Origin: Brachycybe producta
Lineage: Eukaryota > Arthropoda > Diplopoda > Playtdesmida > Andrognathidae
Reading direction: 5' to 3'
Assembly: GCA_036925085.1 (NCBI GenBank)
Contig: JAUPFP010000032.1
Span: 1,775,501 to 1,839,500, forward strand
Length of the DNA: 64,000 nucleotides
The notes beneath the pieces were generated by a model. It worked only from the letters and a program-made list of their open reading frames with translations, was not told where the DNA came from and made no database searches. Both the position numbers and the translations under genes were made by a program. Below are positions 62,067 to 64,000 of this stretch, one piece after another (position 1 is the first letter of the stretch; each line of letters starts with the position of its first letter).

Positions 62067-62690
62067 AAAGTGGTGTGCAATTTAGGCCTTTTTTGGAATT
62101 CTATATGCCGGTATCGTATATTAAAAATAATTTTATTGCGTACTGAAATGCACGAGTTGCTGTTATTGACCGATTTATTCAGCAGTATGACGTCACTTTC
62201 AATATATTTTTATGGACGTGACGTCACCCCAGTGGATAAGGGTCTCTGATGTAGATGACGTACGTTGACATTTTCTGACCAGTTTCATCTTTGCGTCCCT
62301 ATCTTTAGCATTGTATTTATGGGTGTTATTTCATAAAAATTGAAATAACTTAAGAATGGGTTGAAATACAACAAAACGTCATCGGAGTGAAAATAATCTA
62401 CACATTCGAATGATGAACGTGATGTAGTTTTCACGTTTCTGAGTCAAAGGATTCGTTAGCTATCTTTTTTTTTAGTTTTTTGTAACAGTTGCGCGGTCTA
62501 TTTGCAATTGCGCATGTGCTGTTCTTACTCTTGCCCGGCAGTAATGGTAGTGATTTCAAACGATCATAAAAAAATTATTTTTAAAATTATCACCTACTAT
62601 TCTAGTTTCTAAAATACTTTGAATTTTTTCTTCATGTTGGTTGACCCTGAAAAAAGTTAAACGTCAAAAATACCGATTTTGTCCAAACTG
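62067..62690. other. Spacer without recognised features
   Basis: No exon or paired termini apart from a TTCTAGTTTCTAAAATACTT scrap (about 62599) of the ACTAGAA families. Confidence 0.4.
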
Positions 62691-62699
62691 TCAATGTCA

Positions 62700-63025
62700 A
62701 TTTAATACTGGTCGTTGGGGGTAGAATTGCTCCATTTGATTTTGGCCAATAGAAGTGCAGTATTTTATTTTCGCAGCCTATAAAACCCGCTCTTCTGAAT
62801 CAGTATTATATTAAATATAGAGTACTAAAGCTGCTTTTTGCTTTAAAAATCAAATATTTATTGAATTTCAAATACAATGATAAAATGGGAATACATAATA
62901 AAAAAGAACACGTGACATTCACAGCTACTTTTACTAAATGGGAAAATACTGTCCACAGCTACTTTTATTGGGAAGAAAATGTCACTGCATTCCTATTGGA
63001 CAAAATCAAATGGAGCAAATTACCC
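62700..63025. mobile_element. TTGGCCAATAGAAGTGCAGTA palindromic element
   Basis: ATTTGATTTTGGCCAATAGA (about 62736) and CTATTGGACAAAATCAAATG (about 62993) are inverse, as are AATACTG words near the apex. A further end begins at 63900 (CCGGCCGTTGGTGATAGCGG) and runs to the window end, with GAACTTGCCAATA / TATTGGCAAGTTC. Confidence 0.6.
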
Positions 63026-63099
63026 CCATAACGACCATTAGGTTAATAGTCCAGCCACTTCATGCAGGTCAGAAAATGGCGGTAGGTATAGGACCTCTA

Positions 63100-63288
63100 C
63101 TAACTGGCAAGTGTGCTCAGCACAATACAGTCGTTTACCTCGCCCCTTTTATGAGGAATGGCAACTTCTAATTGGTTTTTTATTTGGTCTGACGTCACAT
63201 GTCCGGCCTTTTTCAATTTCTAATTGGTCTGACGCTCATAAAAGGGCGGAGCAAACGACTGTATCCTGCTGAGCGCACTCTTGCCTGT
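63100..63288. mobile_element. Type C MITE, last copy
   Basis: GGCAAGTGTGCTCAGCA at the left and TGCTGAGCGCACTCTTGCCTG at the right are inverse. The core ATGGCAACTTCTAATTGGTT and CTGACGTCACATG is shared. Confidence 0.72.
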
Positions 63289-63605
63289 CGCTTTATCTCT
63301 CAATCGATGCTCAGCGAAGAATAATAGCGATGAGATGTTCCCCCGCAGCATCACACAGCATGGAGAAATCTGTACCGCACACAAAAAAATAAGCATCTTT
63401 CATTGGTTGCCATCCAAAGAAAATGTGTTGTTTTAACCACCTTTGCATTCTTAATGTATTATTATTACCTTAAATAACATGAGAGAAACTCATATGTAAT
63501 TTTTTTTAAAAAAAAAACATCATCACTTGAAATTGATCTTTATTAATAATCAATCAATCTTTTTAAAATTGCAACTGTTCATCGTGGTTTTTCTTCCTAC
63601 TCCTC

Positions 63606-63650
63606 ATGGCTCATAGCCGTTCAAGAGTTGCAAAAAATGATCGGAAAAAG
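63606..63650 (+). CDS. Possible first coding exon of an unidentified gene
   Basis: ATGGCTCATAGCCG opens a 15-codon frame (MAHSRSRVAKNDRKK) that ends at a GT-type donor (AAAAAG|GTAATA). The basic, Ser/Arg-rich N-terminus is plausible for a nuclear protein, but no second exon is visible before the window end. The context may be chance. Confidence 0.25.
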
Positions 63651-64000
63651 GTAATATTAACCGGTTAAAATAACAATTCTTCATTTTTGTTTTTATTTCT
63701 CTACAAAAATATTTTTCAATACTTTTTTTTTCATATGTTTTTTAATGATTTTTTCAAATAATTACAGTTATACCTCGTTTAACGATAGATCGAGATGCAT
63801 TGTCTGATCGTTAACCGAGTCATCATCATTGTTATCATGTTAATGCAAATGTAAAGGTGCGCCGCCTTTATGCAAAGCATAAGGAGAATACATAGAAACC
63901 GGCCGTTGGTGATAGCGGTGCTCAATTTGAACTTGCCAATACAAATGCAGTATTAAATTAATAAATTCTGAAGAGCGGGTTCTATTGGCAAGTTCAAATG
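63651..64000. other. Window end: AT-rich DNA and an element end
   Basis: 63760-63830 has TTATACCTCGTTTAACGATA with a TCGTTAACCGAG word, a common repeat-derived theme in animal genomes. From about 63900 the TTGGCCAATA-type palindrome begins. Confidence 0.4.

Overview
The window is nuclear DNA of an invertebrate metazoan: interrupted genes with GT/AG introns, conserved animal proteins, AT-rich intergenic DNA and a very heavy load of short palindromic non-autonomous transposons. I cannot name the species. Compact genes, degraded CR1/L2-like LINE ends and 3' splice sites just before several start codons are compatible with a lineage that uses spliced-leader trans-splicing (for example tunicates), but that is only an inference.

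Five host genes can be read exon by exon, and all exon junctions keep phase. POLR1F/RPA43 (+, 20033-23458, 4 exons) encodes an RNA polymerase I stalk subunit. SDHAF2 (+, 26734-29714, 3 exons) encodes the mitochondrial flavinylation factor of succinate dehydrogenase. Cathepsin D (+, 35933-43611, 9 exons) encodes a lysosomal aspartic protease. XRCC6/Ku70 (-, 54148-45755, 16 exons) encodes a subunit of the DNA end-binding Ku heterodimer. RPS16/uS9 (+, 55295-58435, 6 exons) encodes a small-subunit ribosomal protein. Cathepsin D and Ku70 are convergent; Ku70 and RPS16 are divergent, about 1.1 kb apart. All five are housekeeping genes without an evident functional link.

Everything else is repeats. 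1-20 kb is an intergenic repeat field: LINE 3' ends, nested foldback elements, a 21-bp minisatellite, an 18-bp minisatellite and an AT-rich satellite. 20-30 kb holds POLR1F and SDHAF2 with introns full of inverted-repeat elements. 30-36 kb holds a LINE nested in a foldback element, LTR-like debris and hAT-like ends. 36-45 kb is cathepsin D with an array in intron 1 and foldback elements in introns 1 and 3. 45-54 kb is Ku70, whose introns carry several minisatellites and palindromes. 55-58 kb is RPS16. 59-64 kb is repeats, including a field built from a GTAGCTGTAGTGACC motif and a telomere-like AACCTAACCG repeat, and possibly a first exon near 63606.

The most notable signals are: (i) two unrelated foldback families flanked by TTAA, with arms of hundreds of bases, several inside transcribed introns; (ii) a palindromic family with exact 9-bp target duplications and another with exact 8-bp duplications, which place them in different transposon superfamilies; (iii) isolated perfect hairpins with 14-30 bp stems; (iv) an exact 10 x 16-residue repeat in the POLR1F tail; (v) poly(A) signals touching or overlapping stop codons; and (vi) no intact transposase anywhere.
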